DNA from: Elusimicrobiota bacterium
Lineage (GTDB): Bacteria; Elusimicrobiota; Elusimicrobia; F11
NCBI GenBank assembly: GCA_022072025.1
Contig: JAJVIP010000022.1
Span: 1-33,086 of the forward strand
Direction of reading: 5' to 3'
Length of the DNA: 33,086 nucleotides
In this document: positions 12,401 through 14,994 of the stretch, one piece after another
Layout: every line of letters starts with the position of its first letter
How positions within the stretch are numbered: position 1 is the stretch's first letter
Notes under the pieces: model-generated
The model's input: only the letters and a program-made list of their open reading frames with translations
Told to the model about the DNA's origin: nothing
Databases searched by the model: none
Made by a program: the position numbers and the translations under genes

Positions 12401-13104
12401 GCGAGCCGAATGGCATATTCCCCAAGAGACAGCCGGCCTTCTCGATAGGATATTTTCAACTCACGAAAGTCTTTGATTTGGCCTGACTGAGCCAAAGCTT
12501 CTTGTGTCAATTGCTCGTCGATCTTTTTCAACTTCTTTTCCACGTCCCCGTGATGATCCATGGCTTTTCGATATGAGGCAACGTGTTTGGAATAGAGGTC
12601 GGGTTGTTCGACTCCTTTGATCGTGAGTTTTGAAAAAACAGAATCTGGAAGTGTGAGACCGGCCAAAGAAACAGCCCCTATTCGTCCCTCTTTGACAAAA
12701 AGATCGGCAATTTTTTTGATTCGTGGAGCGGTGGAAGAGGCACGAAAACGCCTATAGTCAAATTCTCCACTGGATCCTTCCACTCCAACGGTGAGAGACG
12801 GAGTGGCTTGTGCCAATATGTCCAATGTCGCCGCCATGTTGCGCTGGGCTTCCTCATTGAGATGAATATCTTCCAGAATAAAAACGTGAGGACGCCCTGA
12901 GGACAGGGAGCCTTTTTTAAGACGCGCGAAGGGCGCCAGTCGATGGTTCAACAAGGAAGCCATTGGCGATATCGGCTGGAGTTTCAAGCGTTCTTCTAAA
13001 TATGCCTGTTCAATACGGCTCGCAAAAGCTCCCTGGACGAAAATCGATATACATATAAGGAAGGCCAATATTTTTTTCATCGTCGGTAATATTGACAAAC
13101 CCAC
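1..13104 (-). CDS. Giant multidomain exported/membrane protein (3' end beyond the window)
   Basis: The minus strand is open in one frame from the GTG at 13104 to the window edge, at least 4,368 codons; I saw no in-frame stop while reading it. GTG 13104 is chosen because AAGGAGAT (13111-13118) lies 6 bases upstream. The in-frame ATG at 13080 has no well-placed site, although the signal peptide hydrophobic core begins there. Domains by residue: signal peptide 1-28; TraB/ChaN-like about 69-480; M50-like membrane peptidase 549-695 (HEWAH 591-595); second HExxH (HETIH 933-937); Ala/Gln-rich helices 1369-1600; VWA about 1700-1930 (D1730, S1732, S1734); membrane hairpin 1942-1980; AAA+ 1 about 2120-2400; AAA+ 2 about 2505-2800; helical region to about 3064; propeller-like repeats to the edge. 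The VWA plus MoxR/midasin-like AAA+ pairing suggests a remodelling or chaperone machine on one chain; the repeats suggest a binding surface. Exact function is unknown. Confidence 0.9.
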   Translation of the reverse strand, partial: MGLSILPTMKKILAFLICISIFVQGAFASRIEQAYLEERLKLQPISPMASLLNHRLAPFARLKKGSLSSGRPHVFILEDIHLNEEAQRNMAATLDILAQATPSLTVGVEGSSGEFDYRRFRASSTAPRIKKIADLFVKEGRIGAVSLAGLTLPDSVFSKLTIKGVEQPDLYSKHVASYRKAMDHHGDVEKKLKKIDEQLTQEALAQSGQIKDFRELKISYREGRLSLGEYAIRLARAVGDENVPLGLETFLTAYELERSIDFSRAQAERGHVLSKLAPLLSKQEEKTLLELTQAFQTQHLSPNQLYYFLTSLFSKYRLSLSSTPAFRAYLQYLSLADSIEAARVMTDLALVEKTYLKQLKPSAAEMEFLNNDRWLGLANKLITFSLTPEEWSEYRSLMQTLQSLRRPGMLLAGGQVFPHLSPFEDFYRCAEERNHAMVAQLGREKTSVVVAGGFHTPGMLELLKEQGYSTAVLTPRISRIETASGTQALRYFLREKSPLEKLFSGRKLFLALPEGIGPLAPQIEAPPLRTEASPLFFKLAKKAMNGGTPFREWAWASFYATAISVTFGLFQHTGIQQPLWLALIVISVVLHEWAHAWTAVYLGDNMPRAQGRLTLNLFKHWKGISAKPVEFDARRPHVRVYLAGPALNLALALTGWIGNILFNEPVFFEAVMGINIFIAGFNLLVGDGVQAALLAYQKIRQTSPPYQWLRPFLWQRWMPFRLSTEPSVDPKQRTPIQADIETYRETTLHLLRHIKNRDIPKFQADVQTAIQLAQKIRDSVGNYDELRGYLNDSNSKRIWPTYPDLPLKPLSAAELWILGNKEDLSQEMRNHIAERVHVLFDSFPEDQREDIQPFKEHFELVAANGETILLPSLFIKAIRDNRPFEEIIARFLANLNFTDERLIPDHIQLDRSNLCVVMQPRSDKTQSSEIALHETIHGLCNRQVLLLPSSSELMPMAVSMLELLRHERPTKERFNQHGEEAGLILFEAAQKFAESHRPGEGISEKEFLTLIQIVSEVVIEHWEEFEFSSQQNALLNWTNAPTYAERKVGVFVGMVFHHWYGSEKGTDTNPFPALRHLIEYANTTLAKIYGSKNFEPVFFDKEREKRLTTYLTEEVQSLTGLSKLRVKPWKANSPTDQPHWRFTPQSEKEVAFLEYPVQEFFDPDEAITKMKGLAQAIVVLQRLKTTFIAEESNSAEFQLFWGVAYMLLAEKELLMKRLGLEEVFDRLVLKAYPNPKNPAARERMKKQPAYIQYLEGVMFNARKKQSDPRIDSVVAEKIKETRPAWDEFFDQETILQQAKAKVRDQQGIDPERNPALVQIEQISISLSLLREKIWPVFKKLLDEVAKESKDQTAEELGQRGDGSKTKMNQATKNLACQLGGAGQGAREGAEKHLNLAQHIQNLHDKLTALGGDLPAIKDQASQVAVFAHQLGQKAKEIAQEGNGNRGQTANTMQDLAQQLATAAEDLKNKTHDLLKGVQNTSQGLKAMEDQPPLEQGANAASDSAAQMDHAAGQVQAISGQMAEAAQSLLNAINQGSGEDKTETAAKSQGIDRESGEIESKAQDVGSKADDLAATLSQLSNILGNILTPPGEIFPGPAETPEGSSPEVDRKIIDEGLLSDLNALANTPAVSGGNPSIGNTPGEWAERLNISPEWAEHWVELRQAAMPLVATLKNKWAPYFESLITEGKEGRQISGKSVDQKNIAHILIDGRALERTTAPDSLTVLLEMILDMSGSMGGPYADEKKLDMNSPLVQTTIAFIAQAMAFIELNRNGKWRDLLHLDAEIRAYAAEDNIKVFSFGQKLSEKELAQAIGKLFSSPLNRRGTADTPTLRNGSESLRKRAQGERAITLVIHGTDGNVPQVRDEIQAIFNDPANKNVFYFTAGVGGGESVGKVIKEVYESATNPRVFWTHVESAEKLRSELVAQTEKMIKKATAKVRKAHDWAAPLLVIGVLVSYFLWNGFPSIEVFVMMLGMGLVGIAAKLTPPSQAGNPASPPYAFEEINGTHYFTMVDKWGQKVRLPIRPDTTKFTFNHQGVEWQLERHRISINRPNGAPRIYGEWLGEKWIWYEQQADGTTTGLAQGPPADLGLVFKKGSVTATDTNGLQLFSASLANPQVWEWTLHEEMNVTPTLEKYVPTIQQVFREGRLVPNQILLTVEGIARVITLTPTFVNQLADMMEVLSRTDPASTNLALTGDKSTGKNTAVYVLAGFLRQPVRTMSLHEDINEIDLLWKTTVGLFKPGTTDLFLSEYADAARVGDWIVVDEATKPRRIGSLTALNTINQNRRLRLPDQTVIQAAPTFRAMFLWNPPNGLYVGQSMDNVSDFLSRLSGISFSYPTPEEETDMLMASFENIDTTLTKEHMRNLTMATANVAAQIRAYAASPIGQNANIPPMDGRQIRRTLQQVFTFPDDLAYLRDILLMDYPLFLLAEEEQEAFQTKMSEWFDQFFGRGKFNQHYMNNESGEPTIDPGMPRVDFDRQMVVFGDAKSGVPEFPIARGDLPLSEAEVLEFLDTPTNRLDLYQMAKAIYLGYHYAVIGEKGTGKTESILYLYKGLLRQRLVQPPQITENIQGDDILGVQHIVDGKSHFPQTPLETSLVEDRPINFSEFTKGKQSALAALNNVMEYMFQSFTGGRTARAKAKNRKFHIVFDGNPATGSTQSNALSAEFASRVRIFQRRPLKLKQLQDLIRADEKRLKKEAVEEDFDWHDLDETTITALAQCQLNLMQAYRASELGAPPDYRQIHRLIQKFGRYPLRLLEAEEEYLRELIITDPDHRRVALRAVHPLEGPRLRTKARNSAQNRKLSPAIGEAVGLVLAGLSGEKNENEPLIKLTNEHPDLIFDNLIRHSTHLLTINKTVQCLASALGGLNPTQRGALERWVRSAHLHDVVSQEAREWAIEDLKKRIRQAADKTQVHDQVMEALCLLASPLVDMRRDNTITALPNNPELQNLALAFSSDHIQATLEQPHDTLVKALGYSDKPIVSSVIIESCKAIRLFEMARELYPKPEILALTDILLWLSPYLGSDLARLVTELLIEILTLKFVDEQTLRQTFEELKVLVSTSKPDVSSAPTFNWNNYTVKTADVIPGLPRNGDSIPGMPGETWKIQSSPTLSADGTKMWVMVSLDNKAQMLELDRNIQTGQLSKAKAVILNGTPIPGLDPGKTWDIRSSPTLSADGSKMWVMVSLDNKRQILELDRDIQTGQLSNAKSAIIGGTPIPGLEPEKIWDILSAPTLSADCTKMWVWVYLDNKRQILELDRDIQTGQLSNAKVVILDGTPIPGLEPEKKWDIRSAPTLSADGTKMWVMVSLDNKNQIFELDRDIQTGQLSKAKPVIINGTPIPGLDPEKTWDIYSTPTISAKGGKIWVCIKLENKLQILELTSQLVDAPKGGHGGESTPSTQSASPLSAGSSAPTVSSLDSFLDKLIAILHRALERLQQTGEAAAGAVGSLLPSKTKSFNWNNYTVKTADDIPGLPRNGDPIPSMPEKKWAIWSSPTLSADGTKMWVWVYLDNKRQILELDRNIQTGQLSNAKPYIIDGTLIPGLEPEKKWDIRSSPILSVHGTKMWVWVYLDNEHQILELDRNIQTGQLSNAKPYIIDGTLIPGLEPEKIWDILSAPTLSADGTKMWVWVYLDNKRQMLELDRDIQTGQLSNAKVVILDGTPIPGLDQEEKWDIWSSPTLSADGGKMWVWVKQDNKSQILECDRDIQTGQLSNAKPFIIDGTPIPGLDPEKTWNIYSTPTISAKGEKMWVQVQLDNKPQILELTSQSVDSQNGENRGDSTPSTQSASPSSVGPSAPTVSSLNSFFDKLIALLNQAFERLHQTSEAAAGAVGSLLPSKTKSFNWNNYTVKTADDIPGLPRNGDSIPGMPGETWKIQSSPTLSADGTKMWVRVKLNNKDHILELDRDIQTGQLSNAKSVIIGGTPIPGLEPEKKWDIGSSPTVIADGTKMWVRVKLDNDLQILELDRDIQTGQLSNAKSAIIDGTRIPGLDSYKKWAIQCSPTLSADGTKVWVWVYLDYKHQILELDRDIQTGELSKAKSVIMNGTPIPGLGTGKKWEVDDTPTLSADGRKMWVVDKLNNIPQMLELDRDIQTGELSNAKAVIINGTSIPGLDKRSKRKKWDIQSAPTVIVDGEKMWVMVYLEKKLQILELTSQLVDAPKGGHGGESTPSTQSASPLSAGSSAPTVSSLDSFFDKLIALLNQALERLHQTSEAAAGAVGSLLPSKTKSFNWNNYTVKTADDIPGLPRNGDPIPGMPEKKWDIRNSPTLSADGTKMWVRVKLNNKDQILELDREVQTGALSNAKSIIINGTPIPGLEPEKKWDIWSVPTVTADGTKMWVMVSLDNKNQILELDRNVQTGELSNAKPYIIDGTLIPGLD
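445..1602 (-). repeat. Super-repeat 3: five blades plus linker
   Basis: Length 1158 bp; blade cores lie at 1462, 1279, 1096, 913 and 721. The 913-721 step is 192 bp, an in-frame 9-bp insertion. The cap is the super-repeat 1 version, and 131 bp of its linker (569-699) are identical to 2876-3006 in super-repeat 1. Confidence 0.85.
1603..2751 (-). repeat. Super-repeat 2: five blades plus linker
   Basis: Also 1149 bp, with NWNNYTVK at 2751-2728 and blade cores at 2611, 2428, 2245, 2062 and 1879. Its cap reads IPGLPRNGDPIPSMP, the version shared with super-repeat 4 rather than 1 and 3. Its linker is a diverged version (LTSQSVDSQNGENRGDSTP). Confidence 0.85.
2752..3900 (-). repeat. Super-repeat 1: five propeller-like blades plus helical linker
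   Basis: Length 1149 bp (383 residues). It opens with NWNNYTVK (3900-3877) and an IPGLPRNGDSIPGMP cap, followed by five blades whose shared ccaca core (plus strand) starts at 3760, 3577, 3394, 3211 and 3028, exactly 183 bp apart. Each blade reads SPTLSADGTKMWV, a Leu-Asp-Asn-Lys turn, ILELDR, QTGQLSNAK and TPIPGL. The last blade is cut short and runs into a Ser/Thr/Pro-rich linker with one amphipathic helix (LDSFLDKLIAILHRALERL). The SP-LS-DG pattern resembles PD40/TolB-type propeller repeats, but the unit is longer. Confidence 0.85.
3913..4677 (-). other. Unrecognised helical region before the repeats
   Basis: Residues about 2810-3064 are mostly helical in character (EREWAIEDLKKR-like amphipathic stretches, LLWLSPYLGSDLARL), with no motif I recognise. 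It may be an alpha-solenoid-like spacer between the AAA+ ring and the propeller array. It ends in a Ser/Pro-rich stretch just before the first NWNNYTVK. Confidence 0.4.
4705..5592 (-). other. AAA+ module 2 of the giant protein, degenerate Walker B
   Basis: Walker A is GEKGTGKT (2535-2542). At the Walker B position the sequence is PINFSEF, so the expected Asp is Ser2603 while the catalytic Glu is kept (Glu2604). DGNPATGSTQSN gives the sensor-1 Asn of MoxR proteins (2649), and FASRVRIF holds arginine-finger candidates. The module can probably bind ATP; hydrolysis may be weak. Tandem AAA+ units with one impaired site are common in dynein and midasin relatives. Confidence 0.75.
5905..6747 (-). 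other. AAA+ module 1 (MoxR/midasin-like) of the giant protein
   Basis: Walker A is GDKSTGKN (2193-2200). Walker B is DWIVVDEATK with Asp2262 and Glu2263. A sensor-1-like Asn follows in MFLWNPPNG, and arginines in DFLSRLSG could be finger residues. The order, and the phrase on rehearsing targets after Walker B (ALNTINQNRRLRL), match MoxR and midasin AAA+ units. It should bind and probably hydrolyse ATP. Confidence 0.8.
7150..7287 (-). other. Transmembrane hairpin between VWA and AAA+ modules
   Basis: Residues 1942-1958 (WAAPLLVIGVLVSYFLW) and 1964-1980 are hydrophobic, with only five residues between them. The segment could be a two-helix hairpin or one kinked helix; which it is decides on which side of the membrane the AAA+ modules lie. 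Confidence 0.6.
7315..8007 (-). other. VWA domain with intact MIDAS in the giant protein
   Basis: The strand LLEMILDMSGSMG carries the DxSxS metal site (D1730, S1732, S1734). GTADTPT near residue 1828 and HGTDGN (D1855) match the later MIDAS threonine and aspartate positions. This is the CobT/NorD/BatA-like type of VWA domain. In relatives the domain coordinates Mg2+ and binds a client protein for an AAA+ partner; here the AAA+ modules follow on the same chain. Confidence 0.8.
8305..9000 (-). other. Ala/Gln-rich helical, coiled-coil-like stretch
   Basis: Residues 1369-1600 are rich in Ala, Gln, Asp and Leu with heptad-like spacing and repeated short motifs (LAQQLA, AAQSLL, SKADDLAATL), then turn Pro/Gly rich. 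It resembles the helical and acidic linkers before VWA domains in chelatase-like proteins. It probably acts as a spacer or oligomerisation region. Confidence 0.55.
9865..10557 (-). other. Second HExxH (zincin-like) segment of the giant protein
   Basis: HETIH at residues 933-937 follows a helix start (EIALHETIHGLCN), the usual setting of a zinc-binding helix in gluzincins. Acidic residues downstream (for example the NQHGEEAG stretch) could supply a third ligand, but I cannot assign one. It is separate from the M50 motif and not in a membrane segment. It may be a soluble metallopeptidase domain or an inactive relative. Confidence 0.45.
11020..11460 (-). other. M50 (site-2 protease)-like membrane segment of the giant protein
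   Basis: Residues 549-695 contain four hydrophobic stretches. The second ends in HEWAH (591-595), the HExxH zinc motif of M50 peptidases. The third begins YLAGPALN, matching the conserved GP-N segment of the family, and the fourth carries NLLVGDG (682-688), placed like the family's N-x-x-P-x-x-x-LDG motif. The two His plus Asp687 would be the zinc ligands. This predicts an intramembrane zinc peptidase fused inside a larger protein. Confidence 0.7.
11665..12900 (-). other. TraB/ChaN-like domain of the giant protein
   Basis: Residues 69-480. The start reads HVFILEDIHLNEEAQ with His81, followed by VGVEGSSG with Glu109; the end reads VVVAGGFHTPGM with His455. An N-terminal xxxH strand, an acidic residue after the second strand and a C-terminal GGFH motif are the pattern of the TraB/Tiki, ChaN and erythromycin-esterase-like fold. 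Those relatives are metal-dependent hydrolases or haem-binding proteins. The specific activity here cannot be read from the sequence. By the signal peptide this domain should be outside the cytoplasm. Confidence 0.55.
11858..11891. repeat. Half of a palindromic repeat embedded in coding sequence
   Basis: These 34 bases match 20999-21032, the right half of the nested palindrome at 20950-21032, at 31 of 34 positions, and end in the same 16 bases (aacatgccggggcgac). No match to the left half is seen upstream. On the minus strand the segment is read in frame by the giant gene, around residues 405-416 (LRRPGMLLAGG), inside the TraB-like domain. Confidence 0.6.
13021..13104 (-). other. Signal peptide of the giant protein
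   Basis: Residues 1-28 contain a short N region with Lys10-Lys11, a hydrophobic core (ILAFLICISIFV) and a small-residue end (GAFA before Ser29) that fits signal peptidase I. Export of the N-terminus is therefore likely. If translation began at ATG 13080 the signal would be even more canonical. Confidence 0.75.
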
Positions 13105-13110
13105 CTTAAG

Positions 13111-13118
13111 ATCTCCTT
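13111..13118 (-). promoter_or_regulatory. Ribosome binding site deciding the start of the giant gene
   Basis: Read on the minus strand this is AAGGAGAT, six bases before GTG 13104. It sits between two copies of CCTTAAG (13104-13110 and 13115-13121, plus-strand spelling) spaced 11 bases apart. The first copy includes the last base of the proposed start codon region, so the repeat may be coincidental. Confidence 0.7.
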
Positions 13119-13258
13119 AAGTCTCTGTAAACATGTGGTAACTTTTCTTGTCTTTATCCCCACTCTGTCACGGCTTTTTCACAGATCCCTTCTAGACTGA
13201 GGCCATCAAAGAAACCGGCGTTCATGAAGTGAGGCCGGAGCCAAAGAGGGAGGATGCC

Positions 13259-13663
13259 ATGTACCAGTTAAAGAGAAGGGGCCCCATCGGGTACGAAGAT
13301 TTGCTCCGAGAAATGGAGTCAATTGAGCATCAGCTGCTGAGTGAAAACAGCTCCTTGGCGATGAATTTGATGGTGTTGGAAGCGCGTATTCGTGAACGTT
13401 TCCAGGTCCTCGATGCTCAAGCGCGGGGGCAGTTCATCTCCGAAACCACTCCCGTGGAAGAAACCTCCTATTTGGATGAAATTCGGGCGCTCATTCCCAA
13501 AGATATGCCTTATTTGCCGTCCCTTGAGCAGGCCGATATTTATCGCCGACGGAAAAAAACACTCGAAACCATGGGCATGGCCGCTTTGTTGGCGCTGGGA
13601 ACCGCCCTCGGAGTGTTTGGTCTGGCCTCTATCCTTCAGCTCGTTTTGGCCTGGGCGGCCTAA
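13259..13663 (+). CDS. Small C-terminally anchored membrane protein of unknown function
   Basis: This gene encodes 134 residues. ATG 13259 is preferred over the in-frame GTG 13229 because AGGGAGG lies five bases before it. Residues 1-100 are soluble, charged and largely helical (EDLLREMESIEHQLL, VLEARIRERFQVLDAQ), with coiled-coil character. The last 30 residues are a Gly/Ala/Leu membrane segment ending in LAWAA, so it is a tail-anchored protein facing the cytoplasm or the periplasm. I do not recognise the family. It is divergent from the giant gene across a 154-bp gap, so the two may share a control region. It is followed by two strong hairpins, the second a clear terminator, so it is probably a single-gene unit. 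Confidence 0.75.
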   Translation: MYQLKRRGPIGYEDLLREMESIEHQLLSENSSLAMNLMVLEARIRERFQVLDAQARGQFISETTPVEETSYLDEIRALIPKDMPYLPSLEQADIYRRRKKTLETMGMAALLALGTALGVFGLASILQLVLAWAA

Positions 13664-13671
13664 CAATTTGT

Positions 13672-13706
13672 GGGCCTGTGTTAACCCCCTCTTCTAACAC
13701 AGGCCC
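13672..13706 (+). other. Perfect 12-bp hairpin after the small membrane protein gene
   Basis: GGGCCTGTGTTA (13672-13683) pairs perfectly with 13695-13706 around an 11-base loop. No T-tract follows, so alone it is not a standard terminator. It could protect the mRNA 3' end or act with the terminator 28 bases downstream. Confidence 0.6.
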
Positions 13707-13734
13707 CAATCTTTAAAGTCGTCGCGTAATCTTC

Positions 13735-13777
13735 AAGGCCCGTCCGCCATTCTCTTGGCGGACGGGCCTTGTTTTTT
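13735..13777 (+). terminator. Rho-independent terminator
   Basis: AAGGCCCGTCCGCC (13735-13748) pairs perfectly with 13757-13770 around an 8-base loop, followed by GTTTTTT. It ends transcription of the small membrane protein gene and insulates the DUF4143 ATPase gene. Confidence 0.9.
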
Positions 13778-13790
13778 CCTGAAAATAATA

Positions 13791-13824
13791 TTGATTATGG
13801 TCAATTTTCAATGTAAATAGACCA
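13791..13824 (+). promoter_or_regulatory. Promoter with overlapping palindromic operator-like site
   Basis: TTGATT (13791-13796) and TAAATA (13814-13819) are 17 bases apart, a good -35/-10 pair, and would start transcription at or next to the ATG at 13826. TGGTCAATTT (13798-13807) and AAATAGACCA (13815-13824) form an inverted repeat, 9 of 10 matching, across the spacer and the -10. No ribosome binding site is present, so a leaderless mRNA is likely and a dimeric regulator could block it. Confidence 0.55.
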
Positions 13825-13825
13825 C

Positions 13826-14983
13826 ATGATATCTAGAATTCTGAGCCAGCGCTTAAAAAGCTCCAAAAAAAGCGTTTTATTGCTGGGACCGCGACAAGTT
13901 GGAAAATCAACGGTATGTCGAGCTTTGAATCCCAAACGAATAATCAATCTGGCTGACGAATCAATTTTCCTGAGTTATTCAAAAGATGCCGCAAAACTTT
14001 TACGGGAATTGCGCGCCGATCGAGAACCTGGCCTGATTGTTATTGATGAAATTCAACGAGTCCCGGCGCTGCTTAATTCTGTTCAAGCCTTTCTCGATGA
14101 AGGAGGGCTGTCTCGATTTATTCTCACAGGGTCAAGTGCCAGAAAACTGAAAAGAGGAGGGGCCAACTTATTGCCAGGAAGAATAATTTTGGAACACTTG
14201 GATCCGCTAAACATTTGGGAATTAAAAGAAGAATTTGAACTTGAAAAGATTTTGTTGCAAGGAAGTTTACCGGGTATCTACACCGATCCAACTGAAGGTT
14301 TACAGGTTCTGAATACCTATGCCCAGGTATATATTCGAGAGGAGATCCAAGCAGAATCTCTGACCAAAAACATCGGCGCCTATGCCAGATTTCTCGATGC
14401 AGCGGCAGAGGCCAGTGGTGATTGGCTGAATTACTCAAAATTTTCAAGCGATGCAGAACTCTCCAAAACATCTGTGCGACGATTTTTCGACATTTTGACT
14501 GAAACGTTGATAGCGTTCCGCCTGCCAGCTTTTGAACCACGCCAATCGCACCGACGGATCAGTCAGCGGGACCGTTATATTTTTTTTGACATTGGAGTGC
14601 GCAATGCCATTCTTGGATTGGCGGGCCAAATTCTTCCCAACATTGAGAAAGGAAAACTATTTGAACAATGGTTTATTTTGCAATGTTTCTCTTATGCTCA
14701 TTCGTTTGGAAATCAGTGGAAGTTCTCATCATTTCGAACGGATACCGGCTTAGAAGTTGATTTAATCATTGATACGGGCCCTCATCTCATTGCGGCAGAA
14801 TGTAAATACAGCCGCAACGTGAGTGAAACAGACCTGCGGGGCTTGCGCGCCTTTAGCGAATTGGCCCACAAACCCGTGAAAAAATATTTAATTTGCCTGG
14901 CCGACCAGCCTCAGAAATTCCCAAAAGATGAAGTGGCAATAAATTATAAAGACTTTCTATTAAAAGAGGTCCCCACGTTATAA
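13826..14983 (+). CDS. DUF4143-type AAA+ ATPase (AAA_14 family)
   Basis: This gene encodes 385 residues, full family length. The N-terminal AAA+ domain has Walker [10 protein letters not shown] (21-29), Walker B LIVIDEIQ (Asp74, Glu75) and the typical [11 protein letters not shown] sensor strand. A winged-helix-like middle part ([22 protein letters not shown]) precedes the DUF4143 C-terminus, where GLEVDLI and AAECKYS form the D-(E)xK signature of a PD-(D/E)xK nuclease-like fold. These proteins are common accessory genes of unclear role, often suspected in defence or toxin-antitoxin-like functions. It begins without a ribosome binding site. acs follows 11 bases after its stop, so read-through into acs is possible. 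A second family member lies at 31822-32964. Confidence 0.9.
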   Translation: MISRILSQRLKSSKKSVLLLGPRQVGKSTVCRALNPKRIINLADESIFLSYSKDAAKLLRELRADREPGLIVIDEIQRVPALLNSVQAFLDEGGLSRFILTGSSARKLKRGGANLLPGRIILEHLDPLNIWELKEEFELEKILLQGSLPGIYTDPTEGLQVLNTYAQVYIREEIQAESLTKNIGAYARFLDAAAEASGDWLNYSKFSSDAELSKTSVRRFFDILTETLIAFRLPAFEPRQSHRRISQRDRYIFFDIGVRNAILGLAGQILPNIEKGKLFEQWFILQCFSYAHSFGNQWKFSSFRTDTGLEVDLIIDTGPHLIAAECKYSRNVSETDLRGLRAFSELAHKPVKKYLICLADQPQKFPKDEVAINYKDFLLKEVPTL

Positions 14984-14994
14984 AAGGAGAACCC

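Noticed and set aside
13102-13121. CTTAAG repeat as a firm OmpR/PhoB-type operator
   Set aside because: The copies overlap the ribosome binding site and start, so the resemblance may be chance; kept only as a low-interest observation.
13664-13706. First hairpin as a terminator
   Set aside because: The stem is perfect but no T-tract follows; the true terminator is at 13735-13777.
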